Shown in pieces: positions 15,436 through 23,729 of a stretch of DNA of 32,046 nucleotides (position 1 is the stretch's first letter; every line of letters begins with the position of its first letter). Below the pieces are notes generated by a model. The model was not told the DNA's origin and searched no databases. It saw only the letters and a list, made by a program, of their open reading frames with translations. The position numbers were made by a program, and so were the translations under genes. This stretch comes from Planctomycetota bacterium (GTDB lineage: Bacteria > Planctomycetota > Phycisphaerae > Phycisphaerales > UBA1924): NCBI GenBank assembly GCA_018242605.1, contig JAFEBP010000019.1, positions 1-32,046 on the forward strand. The letters are read 5' to 3'.

Positions 15436-15714
15436 CACCCGGCTCCTGGAAACAGCAACCGATCCCCAACCACACCCCACCCTTCGGGAGAGAACCCGAG
15501 GATTTGATTCCTAGAGAATACCACGCTTGGGGGCCGAATGGAAGAGATATTGGGACGGAAAGGGCCCGGGGTCAGACCTGGCACGTGTTCTGGGGCTTTC
15601 GGGATGAGGTATCCGACAACCGGGATTTTTTCGCATGCGTGCAACTTTTGGTGAGTATGGGTGGTATCCAACGCTTGACGGGCGGCGTTGTGCCATGGAG
15701 TGGTTGGAAGACGT

Positions 15715-16566
15715 ATGGCCCTTGAAGGACTCAATGCCGCCGCGATTCGTGCCCGTGCCGAAATGGCACGGGAGAGTCTCCGTGCGTGCGAACTGTGCGA
15801 GCGGCGGTGCGGGGTCGACCGGCTGGCGGGCGAGCGGGCTCCGTGCGGACTGGGGGCGGAGACCTACTGCTTCAAGCGGCACGTGAGTTTCGCGGAAGAG
15901 CTGGAACTGCTGCCGAGTTATATGGTGTACTTTGGCGGATGCAACTTCAGGTGCCGCTTCTGCGTGCAGGCTCCGGAGTGCTTTAAGACCTCGGCGGGGG
16001 TGCTGGTCGACGCCGGGCGTGCTTCCGCGGACTTCTCTGACAAGGTGGCGCGAGGGGCCAAAACGATCAACCTGCTGGGCGGGGAGCCGACGCTGCACCT
16101 GCACACGATTCTGGAGATCGCGGCGGAAGCGGTGGAACGCGGAGAGCGGTTGCCGCTGGTGGTGAACTCGAATATGTACATGACGCCGCTGGTGATCGAG
16201 CTGCTCGATGGGGTGGCGTCGATGTACATCGCGGATATCAAGTTCGGGAATGATGGCTGTGCGCGGGAGTTGGCGGGGGTGGAGCGGTATGTGGAGGTGG
16301 TGACGCGGAACATCGCGGACGCGGCGGCGCGGACGCGGGTGCTGGTGCGTCATCTGCTGATGCCCGGGCATCTGGAGTGCTGCCTGAGACCGGCGGCGGA
16401 GTGGATGGCGCGGCACCTCCCGGAGGCCTCGTTCAGTCTGATGACGGGGTATGTGCCGGCGTATCGAGCCGGGGAGGATGCGACGCTGAATCGCCTGCTG
16501 ACGGAAGAAGAACGCGAGACGGCGCGCGGGATTGTGCGCGGACTTGGGCTCAAGGAGGCGGCGTGA
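15715..16566 (+). CDS. PflA-like radical SAM protein
   Basis: 283 residues from the ATG at 15715 with GGAAG about 5 bp upstream. The radical SAM cluster motif is CNFRCRFC (C76, C80, C83), which should bind a 4Fe-4S cluster coordinated with SAM. An N-terminal cysteine set (C25, C28, C32, C44, as ACELCERRCGV then APCGLG) is typical of the COG1313 group related to pyruvate-formate-lyase activating enzymes and may hold a second metal site. GGEPTLH is the GGE motif contacting SAM. The substrate is not known for this group. It is the first gene of an eight-gene run and its stop overlaps the next start by 4 bp, so it likely acts together with the Ycf46-type ATPase system, perhaps modifying a partner protein. 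Confidence 0.85.
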   Translation: MALEGLNAAAIRARAEMARESLRACELCERRCGVDRLAGERAPCGLGAETYCFKRHVSFAEELELLPSYMVYFGGCNFRCRFCVQAPECFKTSAGVLVDAGRASADFSDKVARGAKTINLLGGEPTLHLHTILEIAAEAVERGERLPLVVNSNMYMTPLVIELLDGVASMYIADIKFGNDGCARELAGVERYVEVVTRNIADAAARTRVLVRHLLMPGHLECCLRPAAEWMARHLPEASFSLMTGYVPAYRAGEDATLNRLLTEEERETARGIVRGLGLKEAA

Positions 16567-16826
16567 GAGAGAAACGCAAGCACCCGAGCGGATTGCCGGA
16601 CCACAACCCCGGGGGCGGGGATGCGTTGGGAGTCGGATTGCCCATCACGATCCGAATTGGCCCGGACGGGCGGGTGTACGTGCATGACATCACGGCGGCG
16701 TTGGCGCCGGTGGTGGCCGCGATGAACCCGCAGGACCAAGCGTTTCAAGAGCGAGCCCGGCTGGTGCAAGAGTTTCAAGGGCGCCTCGATACGGACGAAG
16801 CACCCTTTTCTGCGGAGCGATCATGA
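16563..16826 (+). CDS. 87-residue hypothetical protein between radical SAM and AAA genes
   Basis: Starts at a GTG at 16563 that overlaps the TGA of the radical SAM gene, with AAGGAGG about 5 bp upstream, and ends overlapping the ATG of the AAA ATPase gene. A longer in-frame reading begins inside the radical SAM gene and is spurious. The N-terminus is basic and disordered-looking, then LPITIRIGPDGRVYVHDIT looks like a two-stranded beta element of the kind also seen in the DUF2997 protein of this operon (IDISIGKDGKVKIKV). A helical, charged C-terminus follows. The double overlap strongly supports a real gene whose product works at a fixed ratio with its neighbours. No family is recognised. Confidence 0.75.
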   Translation: MREKRKHPSGLPDHNPGGGDALGVGLPITIRIGPDGRVYVHDITAALAPVVAAMNPQDQAFQERARLVQEFQGRLDTDEAPFSAERS

Positions 16827-18523
16827 ACCAAGCGATGAAGCCGGGACAGACTGGGCCTGTGAACAAATCGCCGCGGCCGGTGGAACTTGCGCCGCTGTCC
16901 GGGCCGGCGCCCAAAGCTGGGCCCATGGCGCAGCCCCCACTTACCAAGGCGGCGCGAACGCCGGAAGGGGACGAGCTGGACTTGCTGATCCGTGCGCGGT
17001 ACCCGGTGGTGTATGTAGTGAGTTGGGAGGAAGCGCGGGTGGAGCAGCACCTGGCGCAGATCGCCGCGGCGAGGAAGAAGGAGTTGTTCACATGGTCGGT
17101 GACGCGGGGGCTGCGCAAGTCCGGCATCAGCGGGACGAGCGGAGGGTCATCGAGTGTGATGGACCCGGTAGAGGCGCTGGACACGGTCATCGAGTACAAG
17201 GAACCGGCGATCTACCTGTTCTTTGATCTTCACAACTTCCTGCACACGCGTTGCATGGGGAACCGCGGGGCGATCCGCAAGACGCGAGAGGTGGCCCGGG
17301 CGCTGTCGGACAGTTACAAGACGCTGGTGATCTGCGCACCGAGCCTGGACATGGCCCCGGACCTGGAGAAGGACGTGACGGTGCTGGATTACCCCCTGCC
17401 GGGGCCGGAAGAACTGTCGCGATTGTTGGACAAGATCAGCGAGGATGTGGCGGACCATCCCGGGCTGACGGTGGACCTCAATCCAAAGTCGCGTGAGGCG
17501 ATCGTGCAGGCGGCGGGGGGATTGACGGTGCAGGAAGCGGAGAACGTGCTCGCCAAGACCCTGGTGAACGACGGGAAGCTGACGGGCGATGACGTGAGCA
17601 CGGTGTTCGCGGAGAAGCAGCAGATCGTGCGCAAGAGCGGGCTGCTGGAGTACTACCCGGCGACGTCGAACCTGGAAGATATCGGCGGGCTGGAGAATCT
17701 CAAGGACTGGTTGCGCAAGCGGGCCAACGCGTTTACCGACGAGGCGAGGGACTACGGGTTGCCGTGCCCCAAGGGCGTGCTGCTGGTGGGCGTGCAGGGG
17801 TGCGGCAAGAGCCTGTGCGCCAAGGCGGTGAGCAAGGCGTGGAACATGCCGCTGCTGCGGTTTGACGTGGGGCGGATGTTCTCCTCGTTCGTTGGATCAT
17901 CCGAGAGCAACATCCGGAAGGCGATCGCGGTGGCGGAGAGCATCGCGCCGGCGGTGCTGTGGATCGACGAGATCGATAAGGCGTTCGCGGGGAGCGCGAG
18001 CAGCGGCGGGACGGACGGGGGCACGACGGCTCGGGTGATGAGCACGTTCCTCACGTGGCTGAGCGAGAAGACCAAGCCGGTATTCGTGCTGGCGACGGCG
18101 AACGACATCAGCCAGTTGCCGCCGGAACTGCTTCGCAAGGGACGCCTGGACGAGATCTTCTTCGTGGACCTGCCGACGGACGCGGACCGGCGGAGGATCG
18201 TCGAGATTCACCTCGCGAAGCGCAAGCGCAACGCGGCGGAGTTCGACATCGGGCTGCTGTCGGCGGCGACGGAAGGGTTCAGCGGCGCCGAGATCGAGCA
18301 GGCGGTGATCAGCGCGATGTACGACTCGTTCGACGGCGGGCGGCCGCTGGCGACGGCGGACCTGCTGGCGAGCATCCGCGAGACGGTGCCGCTCTCCAAG
18401 ACGATGAGCGAGCGTATCGATGCGCTGCGTGCGTGGGCGGACGGGCGTGCCCGGGCCGCGGGCACGGCGGAGGCGGCGGAGCCCGCGGCGGCGGTATCGC
18501 AGCGTCGAAAACTGGAAGTCTGA
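16823..18523 (+). CDS. Ycf46-type AAA+ ATPase
   Basis: 566 residues. A 45-residue Pro-rich leader is followed by the Ycf46-type N-domain (DLLIRARYPVVYVVSWEE, about 53-70), a degenerate ATPase-like region (YLFFDLHNFL near 131), and a C-terminal AAA+ domain: Walker A GVQGCGKS about 323-330, Walker B VLWIDEID about 378-385, sensor-1 ATAN near 424, and the arginine finger region RKGRLDE near 438. The VGSSESNIRKAI segment is typical of classic AAA proteins. It should form a ring that uses ATP to remodel a client protein. In cyanobacteria the homologue is linked to regulation of photosynthesis and inorganic carbon use; here it must do something else. Its start overlaps the stop of the 87-residue gene, and the DUF1257 and DUF2997 genes follow. 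Confidence 0.9.
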   Translation: MNQAMKPGQTGPVNKSPRPVELAPLSGPAPKAGPMAQPPLTKAARTPEGDELDLLIRARYPVVYVVSWEEARVEQHLAQIAAARKKELFTWSVTRGLRKSGISGTSGGSSSVMDPVEALDTVIEYKEPAIYLFFDLHNFLHTRCMGNRGAIRKTREVARALSDSYKTLVICAPSLDMAPDLEKDVTVLDYPLPGPEELSRLLDKISEDVADHPGLTVDLNPKSREAIVQAAGGLTVQEAENVLAKTLVNDGKLTGDDVSTVFAEKQQIVRKSGLLEYYPATSNLEDIGGLENLKDWLRKRANAFTDEARDYGLPCPKGVLLVGVQGCGKSLCAKAVSKAWNMPLLRFDVGRMFSSFVGSSESNIRKAIAVAESIAPAVLWIDEIDKAFAGSASSGGTDGGTTARVMSTFLTWLSEKTKPVFVLATANDISQLPPELLRKGRLDEIFFVDLPTDADRRRIVEIHLAKRKRNAAEFDIGLLSAATEGFSGAEIEQAVISAMYDSFDGGRPLATADLLASIRETVPLSKTMSERIDALRAWADGRARAAGTAEAAEPAAAVSQRRKLEV

Positions 18524-18542
18524 GCAGATACGGAGGCATGTC

Positions 18543-19007
18543 ATGAGCAGTGTGTGTGTCCTTACACCCATGGTCGTCGGGAGTTGGCCGCTCATCGCGA
18601 ACGCGATCGCGGGGACGGCGGCGTCTCTGGGATTCACGATCGCCCAGCACGAGCGAGAGTTTGAAATCGGCGGGGCGAACGAGACGGAGCGTGTTGAAGC
18701 GGAGGTGGCCAACAGCGAGGTGGTGGCCGAGACGATGGGGCGTGCGGAGAAGATGACGATCGAACGCGGCGGGGTGCGGATCGAGTTCGGGGTGGACGAC
18801 CGTGGGCGGTGCACGGTGTGCGCGAGCGGGAAGGGAATGGCCAAGCGGCAACTGAAGGCGATCGCCGATGAGGTTGCCGGCAAAGTGGTGCAGCAGTTCG
18901 CATATCACAAGCTGATGACGGAGCTCAAGCAGCGCAAGTTCCGCGTGCTCAACGAGTCGGTGGGAACGGACCAGGCGATTCAGATTCAGGTGCAGCTGGA
19001 CCGGTAG
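18543..19007 (+). CDS. DUF1257 (Ycf35-type) protein
   Basis: 154 residues from the ATG at 18543, with GGAGG about 6 bp upstream and 19 bp after the AAA gene. The C-terminal part, GKVVQQFAYHKLMTELKQRK then FRVLNESV and a final beta strand IQIQVQL, is the recognisable end of the DUF1257 family, which includes chloroplast and cyanobacterial Ycf35. The middle has alternating charged beta strands (IERGGVRIEFGVDD). DUF1257 proteins have no known biochemical activity but consistently occur with Ycf46-type ATPases and DUF2997, so a role as substrate adaptor or partner of the ATPase is plausible. The N-terminus (VCVLTPMVVGSW) is less typical of the family. Confidence 0.75.
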   Translation: MSSVCVLTPMVVGSWPLIANAIAGTAASLGFTIAQHEREFEIGGANETERVEAEVANSEVVAETMGRAEKMTIERGGVRIEFGVDDRGRCTVCASGKGMAKRQLKAIADEVAGKVVQQFAYHKLMTELKQRKFRVLNESVGTDQAIQIQVQLDR

Positions 19008-19055
19008 CCCCCCACTGCTGCGATCGCGGCACGACCATTGATCGGCGAGACACAC

Positions 19056-19271
19056 ATGAAAAAGCCCACGATTGACATTTCGATCGGCAAGGACGGCAAG
19101 GTGAAGATCAAGGTGCACGGGGTCTCCGGCAAGGAGTGCCTCGCGCTCACGGAGGCGGTGGCGAAGATCATCGGGAAGGAGGAGAGCCGCCAACTCACCA
19201 GCGAGTACTTTGGTGATGGCGGGCAGGTGCGGACGCATGGGCAGACGGAGAGTCACGTGCGCGGCGGTTGA
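19056..19271 (+). CDS. DUF2997 protein
   Basis: 71 residues from the ATG at 19056; an in-frame ATG 18 bp upstream is possible. IDISIGKDGKVKIKVHGVSG followed by KECLALTEAVAKIIG is the DUF2997 pattern: two beta strands around a DGK turn, then a GxxC helix start. The conserved cysteine (C28) after GVSGKE is notable. The family has no known activity and is found next to DUF1257 and Ycf46-type genes. The tail (FGDGGQVRTHGQTESHVRGG) is polar. It lies 48 bp after the DUF1257 gene in the same operon. Confidence 0.75.
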   Translation: MKKPTIDISIGKDGKVKIKVHGVSGKECLALTEAVAKIIGKEESRQLTSEYFGDGGQVRTHGQTESHVRGG

Positions 19272-19293
19272 GGGCGGGCTGGAATAACAGGCG

Positions 19294-20319
19294 ATGGAGT
19301 GTCCCAGTTGCAACTTCCAGAACACCCCGGGCATGAAGACATGCCTGCGGTGCTGCACGCGCCTGGACTTTTCGGATGTCCAGGTGGAGCCGCCCCGGGC
19401 GAGCGGGGTGGCGGCTGTGCGGGCGGTGCGACGGGCGCAGGATGTGGTTGACATCGGGGTCAGGAACGTGGCGTCGCGAATGACGCTGCCCCGGATGGGC
19501 TCGGGCTCGAGCCCGTTCCGGGGGGCGACCTCCGCGGAGCTGTGGGCGTCGCTGATCCCTGGAGGCGGGCAACTCGTGCGGGGAGAACGGCGGCTGGGGC
19601 GAGGGTTGCTGCTGGCGTGGCTGGCGTTCATCGTGCTCGCCGCGGCGTCGCTGGGCACTGATCTTCAATGGCTCTTCAACCTCGGGATCATGGGGACGCA
19701 CTCGCTCGCGATCAACCTCCTGCTGCGGCGAGAACTCGCGAACATGGGGCTGCGGCAGCGAGCGGCGTGGGGGATCGTGATCTACGTGTCGATCGTGGTG
19801 TGCGTGTATGTGCCGGCGGCGTGGATACTGACCGGCTTGTTCCAGGTGCGGCAGATCGATGGGTTCACGCCGACCCGGCAGATGCAGCCCGGGGATGTGC
19901 TGCTCATCTCCGGCCGATGGCTCACACCTGAGCGGTGGAAGCGGGGCGACCTGGTGTACTTCCGGCACAGCGGGTTCAACTTTGGCCATGCGTGGGGCTC
20001 GGCGGGCTACGCCGTGGATCGAATCCTGGCGGGCCCCGGAGAATCGGTGATGTTCGTGGATGGAGTTCCGCAGGTGAAGGGCGTGGATCTTCCCGGGGAG
20101 ATGTGGCCGCTGCGGCCGATGCGGCCGGGTTTCAACACGGCACTTCACGCGGGAACAGATGAGGTCATCGTGCTGCCTTCGCTGGCGCGGATGGTGACGG
20201 GCGGGAACGGGGAAATGGGCACGATCATGTCGACGATCGGCCGAGTGGACACCGGGCACGTGTACGGGAAGGTCTTGTACCGGTTGCGGCCGCTCTCGCG
20301 GTTCGGGTCGATCGAGTAG
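19294..20319 (+). CDS. Zinc-ribbon membrane protein with degenerate signal-peptidase-like domain
   Basis: 341 residues. The N-terminus is a zinc ribbon with C3, C6, C17 and C20 (CPSCNFQN then TCLRC). Three hydrophobic segments follow at about 105-120, 123-145 and 158-183. The C-terminal third resembles S26 signal peptidases: MQPGDVLLIS (about 197-206), WKRGDLVYFR, and AVDRILAGPGESVMFVDG (about 240-257). In active enzymes the first motif carries a catalytic Ser, aligned here with Thr192, and the second a Lys before RI, here Asp. The Ser/Lys dyad therefore seems absent and the domain may bind rather than cut proteins. It starts 22 bp after the DUF2997 gene and ends 11 bp before the TPR gene. 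The active-site call rests on eye alignment. Confidence 0.75.
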   Translation: MECPSCNFQNTPGMKTCLRCCTRLDFSDVQVEPPRASGVAAVRAVRRAQDVVDIGVRNVASRMTLPRMGSGSSPFRGATSAELWASLIPGGGQLVRGERRLGRGLLLAWLAFIVLAAASLGTDLQWLFNLGIMGTHSLAINLLLRRELANMGLRQRAAWGIVIYVSIVVCVYVPAAWILTGLFQVRQIDGFTPTRQMQPGDVLLISGRWLTPERWKRGDLVYFRHSGFNFGHAWGSAGYAVDRILAGPGESVMFVDGVPQVKGVDLPGEMWPLRPMRPGFNTALHAGTDEVIVLPSLARMVTGGNGEMGTIMSTIGRVDTGHVYGKVLYRLRPLSRFGSIE

Positions 20320-20330
20320 GAACGAGGAAC

Positions 20331-21125
20331 ATGGCTGGACGATTTTCCAATCTCGAGCTTAAACCTTCGGCCGCGGAAGCGGTGACGGCGCAGACGCCGG
20401 TGGTGAAGGGCGAGCCGGTGCGTACGGCGGCTGATCATTTTGATGCAGCGGAGCAGGCGTACCGGCGCGGGCAGTTCGAGCCCGCGCTGCGGCTGTACAC
20501 CAGGGCGCTGGGGGAGAACCGCGCGATGGTGGCGGCGTGGGTCGGGCAGGTGATGATGCTGGTGGAACTGGGGGAATACCGCGAAGCGCGGCTGTGGAGC
20601 GACAAGGCTCTGGAACTGTTCAAGAGCAACGGTGATTTGCTCGCGGCCAAGGCGCTGGCGTGCGTGCGGGCGGGTGATCGCGCGAGCGCCGCGGCGTCGA
20701 GCGACGCCGCGGTGGCGGCGCCGGGATCCTCAGCGCTGCGGTGGCGTGCGCGGGCGGAGGTGATGCTGGCCGAGAGCAAGGGGCTGGCGAAGGAGTGCTT
20801 CGCCAAAGCGCTGGCGGAGGCGAACGCGACGTGGTTCGACGCGGTGGAGGTGGCGCGGGCGTGCCTGTTCCACAACACACCGGGCCTGGCGCTGGAGTTC
20901 GCGCAGATGGCGGCGGCCAAGCGCGCATCGAACGGGTACTGCTGGCTGGTGCTGGGGCGGTGCCAGGAGGCGATGGGACTGGCATCGCACGCGCGGTTCT
21001 CGTACGCGCGTTGCATCGAACTGGATACGGGGTTGGACGAGGCAAGAAGGGCCGCGGCGGAACTGGACCGACGCGGGGTGATATCAAAGGTGATTGACAG
21101 GATCCGTGGAGTATTCCGGGCATGA
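20331..21125 (+). CDS. TPR-repeat protein
   Basis: 264 residues with a GAGGAA stretch just before the ATG. After a 45-residue disordered leader, helical pairs typical of tetratricopeptide repeats are visible: ADHFDAAEQAYRRGQFEPAL, then RLYTRALGEN, a second at AAWVGQVMMLVELGEYREAR, and later CWLVLGRCQEAMGLASHARF with SYARCIELD. Repeats in between are diverged. TPR proteins act as scaffolds for protein complexes. There is no signal peptide, so it is probably cytoplasmic. Its stop overlaps the ATG of the PilT-type gene by 4 bp, which ties it to that ATPase or to the rest of the operon. Confidence 0.85.
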   Translation: MAGRFSNLELKPSAAEAVTAQTPVVKGEPVRTAADHFDAAEQAYRRGQFEPALRLYTRALGENRAMVAAWVGQVMMLVELGEYREARLWSDKALELFKSNGDLLAAKALACVRAGDRASAAASSDAAVAAPGSSALRWRARAEVMLAESKGLAKECFAKALAEANATWFDAVEVARACLFHNTPGLALEFAQMAAAKRASNGYCWLVLGRCQEAMGLASHARFSYARCIELDTGLDEARRAAAELDRRGVISKVIDRIRGVFRA

Positions 21126-22174
21126 ACATCAAGACCATTCTGCACTCTGCTCGAAAGCACGACGCGAGCGACATCCACATGCTGGTGGGGTTGCCGCCGA
21201 TGTTTCGAATTCACGGAGAGATCGTGGCGGCCAAGGGCGGCGCGATCACGGCGGAGGATGTGGGGCAGATACTGACGGAATGCCTCAACACCGAGCAGCG
21301 CACGAGGCTGGAGAAGGACTGGCAGTTGTGCTTCTCGGTGGTGATGCCGGATGTGGGCCGGTCGCGGATCACGGTGTACAAGCGCAACGGGCTGTACGAA
21401 CTGTCGGTGCGGCTGAGCGAGCAGGTGGTGCGGACGCGCGCCGAACTGATGCTGCCGCCGATCATCGATGAGCTTGCTCGCAAACCCAACGGGCTGGTGG
21501 TGATCACCGGGCCCACCGGGGCGGGCAAGACAACGACACTGCACTACATGCTCGACCTCATGAACGCGGAGCGTGCGGCGAAGATCGTGACGATCGAGGA
21601 CCCGATCGAATACGTGCACGCGTTCAAGCGGTCGATCGTGGTGCAGCAGGAGATGCTGACGGACGCCAAGGACTTCGCGACGTCGCTGCGGCACGTGCTG
21701 CGTCAGGACCCCGACGTGATCGCGGTGGGCGAGATGCGGGACCGCGACTCGATCCACACCGCGCTGCTCGCGGCGGAGACGGGGCACTTGGTCATCGCGA
21801 CACTGCACACACCGGGCGCGATCGACGTGGTGCAGCGGCTCGTGTCGGCGTTCCCGGGCGGCCAGCAGCAGGAAATCCAGTTCCTGTTGGCGAACGTGAT
21901 ACAGGGGGTCGTGGCTCAGCAGTTGCTGCCCCGGGCGGGGTCCAAGGGGCGGATCGTGTGCTGTGAACTGCTGATCGGCACGCCGGCCGTGCGGCGGCAC
22001 ATCCGCGAAGGGGCCGCGCACCAGCTCATCAGCGAAATGCAGGGAGGGCGCAAGTTCGGGATGGTGACGCTGGACCACTCGCTGCTGGATCTGTACCAGC
22101 GTGGAGAGATTTCGTACGACACGGCGGTAAGCCTGGCGAAATCGCCGGAGTCGATCCGGGTGCGGGCGGCGTGA
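21122..22174 (+). CDS. PilT-type secretion/retraction ATPase
   Basis: 350 residues, close to the usual PilT length. Walker A is GPTGAGKT (about 130-137), the Asp box is IVTIEDPIEY (about 155-164), the Walker B region is DVIAVGEMRD, and the His box is AETGHLVIATLHT (about 218-230). The N-domain begins with HDASDIHMLVGLPPMFRI, typical of PilT and PilU. It should form a hexamer that retracts type IV pili or powers a related filament. No other pilus gene is in the window, so here it may work with the membrane and TPR proteins encoded just upstream. It is the last gene of the run and converges on the dehydratase gene with only 7 bp between stops. Confidence 0.9.
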   Translation: MNIKTILHSARKHDASDIHMLVGLPPMFRIHGEIVAAKGGAITAEDVGQILTECLNTEQRTRLEKDWQLCFSVVMPDVGRSRITVYKRNGLYELSVRLSEQVVRTRAELMLPPIIDELARKPNGLVVITGPTGAGKTTTLHYMLDLMNAERAAKIVTIEDPIEYVHAFKRSIVVQQEMLTDAKDFATSLRHVLRQDPDVIAVGEMRDRDSIHTALLAAETGHLVIATLHTPGAIDVVQRLVSAFPGGQQQEIQFLLANVIQGVVAQQLLPRAGSKGRIVCCELLIGTPAVRRHIREGAAHQLISEMQGGRKFGMVTLDHSLLDLYQRGEISYDTAVSLAKSPESIRVRAA

Positions 22175-22181
22175 TGCGGGC

Positions 22182-22694
22182 TCAGGTCGGGATGGCGACG
22201 CCGCTCATGCGCAGGAGCGTCTTGAAGGACTCGCCGAAGACGAAGTTCTCCTCGGGAAACTTCATGCCGGACATGTTCTGATCGATGTGGCTGAACATCA
22301 GTTCGATCTCGCCGATCCGCCGGGGCTGCGAGGAGAGGGGATCGAACAGGTCAACCAGACCCAGCGTCGCCGCGCCCGCGGCGTCCATCTGGCGGATCGT
22401 CGCGGTGTAGCGCAGCGTCTGGCCGGGCTGAGCGTCCACGGTGAGTTCGGCCTTGCTCACCTTGGCGAGGATGACCTTCTCGCGGAAGGCTTCGGCGTGG
22501 CCGACGAGTATGCCCGCGCTCTGGGCCATGCCTTCGATGATGAGGCTGGCGGGCATGACGGGGAAGGCAGGGCGGGTCGCCGAGGCCGGGAAATGATCGT
22601 GCAGGTGATCCTCGGCCATGGAAACGTGCTTCACGGCGACCAGGCGCTCGCGGGGCACGAGTTCCACGATTCTGTCGATCCACATCCAGCGCAT
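22182..22694 (-). CDS. FabZ-like hydroxyacyl-ACP dehydratase (variant)
   Basis: 170 residues of hotdog fold. The FabZ active-site histidine is in HDHFPA (His34) and the glutamate in IIEGMAQSAG (Glu54). The spacing between them is 20 residues rather than the usual 14 seen in the sister gene at 23174, because of an inserted SATRPAF-like segment, and the usual MPG loop reads MPAS. A C-terminal extension of about 30 residues (SGMKFPEENFVFGESF) is also unusual. It presumably removes water from 3-hydroxyacyl-ACP. It lies 9 bp downstream of the ACP gene in the same operon, so it is probably loaded by that carrier in a lipid or secondary-metabolite pathway. Confidence 0.8.
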   Translation of the reverse strand: MRWMWIDRIVELVPRERLVAVKHVSMAEDHLHDHFPASATRPAFPVMPASLIIEGMAQSAGILVGHAEAFREKVILAKVSKAELTVDAQPGQTLRYTATIRQMDAAGAATLGLVDLFDPLSSQPRRIGEIELMFSHIDQNMSGMKFPEENFVFGESFKTLLRMSGVAIPT

Positions 22695-22703
22695 GGAGCC
22701 GCC

Positions 22704-23090
22704 TTACTTGGCCGCGAGCTTCTTTTCCATGAAGCGAACGAGCGTGTCGACGGTGAAGATCGATCCGACCTTGGAGAGCGACGGGTCGGCCTCGAACTTG
22801 GAGAAGTCCACGTGGGGCAGGCGGGTCTTGAGAGCCGCGATGCCCGCCGGGGTGATCTTGCCTCCCTGGACGTACGTCGGGTCCTGAGCGACGTTCTCGG
22901 GGAAGAGCTCGCCCTGGGCGATCTTGACCCCGAAGGCCTGCTCGAGCTTGAAGACGATATCGAGGAAGTCGATGGATTCGGCGCCGAGGTCTTCGGTGAG
23001 AATGGAATCGGGCTTCACGTCCTCGTCGTCGACGGCGAGGGCGTCAACAAGAACGGTTCGGACTTTGGAGAAGATGTCGTCGCGGGTCAT
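22704..23090 (-). CDS. Acyl carrier protein with extended C-terminal half
   Basis: 128 residues from the ATG at 23090; a TTG at 23105 is less likely. The phosphopantetheine site is LGAESIDFLDIV with Ser39, and helix II and the KLEQAFGVKIA segment are typical. Normal ACPs end after about 80 residues; here a segment of about 45 residues (from about GELFPENV through PHVDFSKFEAD) is inserted before the last helix, FTVDTLVRFMEKKL. This specialised form suggests a dedicated pathway rather than general fatty acid synthesis. It is flanked by two FabZ-like dehydratases on the same strand, which supports a joint role. No ketosynthase is in the window. Confidence 0.85.
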   Translation of the reverse strand: MTRDDIFSKVRTVLVDALAVDDEDVKPDSILTEDLGAESIDFLDIVFKLEQAFGVKIAQGELFPENVAQDPTYVQGGKITPAGIAALKTRLPHVDFSKFEADPSLSKVGSIFTVDTLVRFMEKKLAAK

Positions 23091-23173
23091 CGTGTGTGAA
23101 TCCAACGGGCGGAACGGTCAAACAAGGGCCCATAGTAGGTCCGGTATCGCGGGCTATCGGCAGACTCGTGCGT

Positions 23174-23578
23174 TCAGGTCGTGACGGCGGTACGGATGGG
23201 CCGCAGCAGGAACCGGCCGGAGACGGCGGTCTGGTCGGGCTGGTCGGCGCCGGTGCGGGTTCCTTCGCCGCGGAAGTCGAACGAGCCGTCGGGAAGGGCG
23301 GCGAGCAACTCGATCTGGACGCGCAGGGTGGTGCCGGGCTGGACGAAGGCCCCGTACTTGAGCGCGCGGACCTTGCCGAGGACGAGATGGGACGCGGAGC
23401 GGTCCCCCACTAACGCCCGGGCAGCCTGCACCATGGCCTCGAGCATCATGACGCCCGGCAGGACAGGGAAAGTGGGGAAATGGTCCTGGAGGTACTCCTC
23501 CGCGGCCGAGACGTGTTTGATGGTCACGATCCGCGCATCGGCGCGTTCGATGACGCGATCAACGAGGCAAAAGTGCAT
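23174..23578 (-). CDS. FabZ-like 3-hydroxyacyl-ACP dehydratase
   Basis: 134 residues, near the usual FabZ size. The hotdog active-site pattern is clear: DHFPTFPVLPGVMMLEAMVQ with His33 and Glu47 at the normal 14-residue spacing. The end (SGRFLLRPI) is a typical last strand. It dehydrates 3-hydroxyacyl chains on an acyl carrier protein. It is the first gene of a three-gene minus-strand group, 83 bp before the specialised ACP gene, and is divergently arranged with atpG. The paired dehydratases around one ACP suggest a separate fatty-acid-like pathway, for example for an unusual membrane or envelope lipid; that is inference. Confidence 0.85.
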   Translation of the reverse strand: MHFCLVDRVIERADARIVTIKHVSAAEEYLQDHFPTFPVLPGVMMLEAMVQAARALVGDRSASHLVLGKVRALKYGAFVQPGTTLRVQIELLAALPDGSFDFRGEGTRTGADQPDQTAVSGRFLLRPIRTAVTT

Positions 23579-23729
23579 GGGGGAGAAGATAGGCGCCGGG
23601 CAAGGCGGGTTTGCGCCGATGCGGCGGGGTGCGGTCGAGTCGCGTCAGGCGGGATGATTGGCCCGGCGGCACTCCGGAAAGGGCCACAACTTCGACGCGT
23701 GGCCCCTGTGCGCCTACCCTTGCCACCCT

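Noticed and set aside
16377..16562. Upstream extension of the 87-residue gene inside the radical SAM gene
   Set aside because: The GTG at 16563 has a strong ribosome-binding site and the typical 4-bp overlap; the extension is only an open alternative frame.
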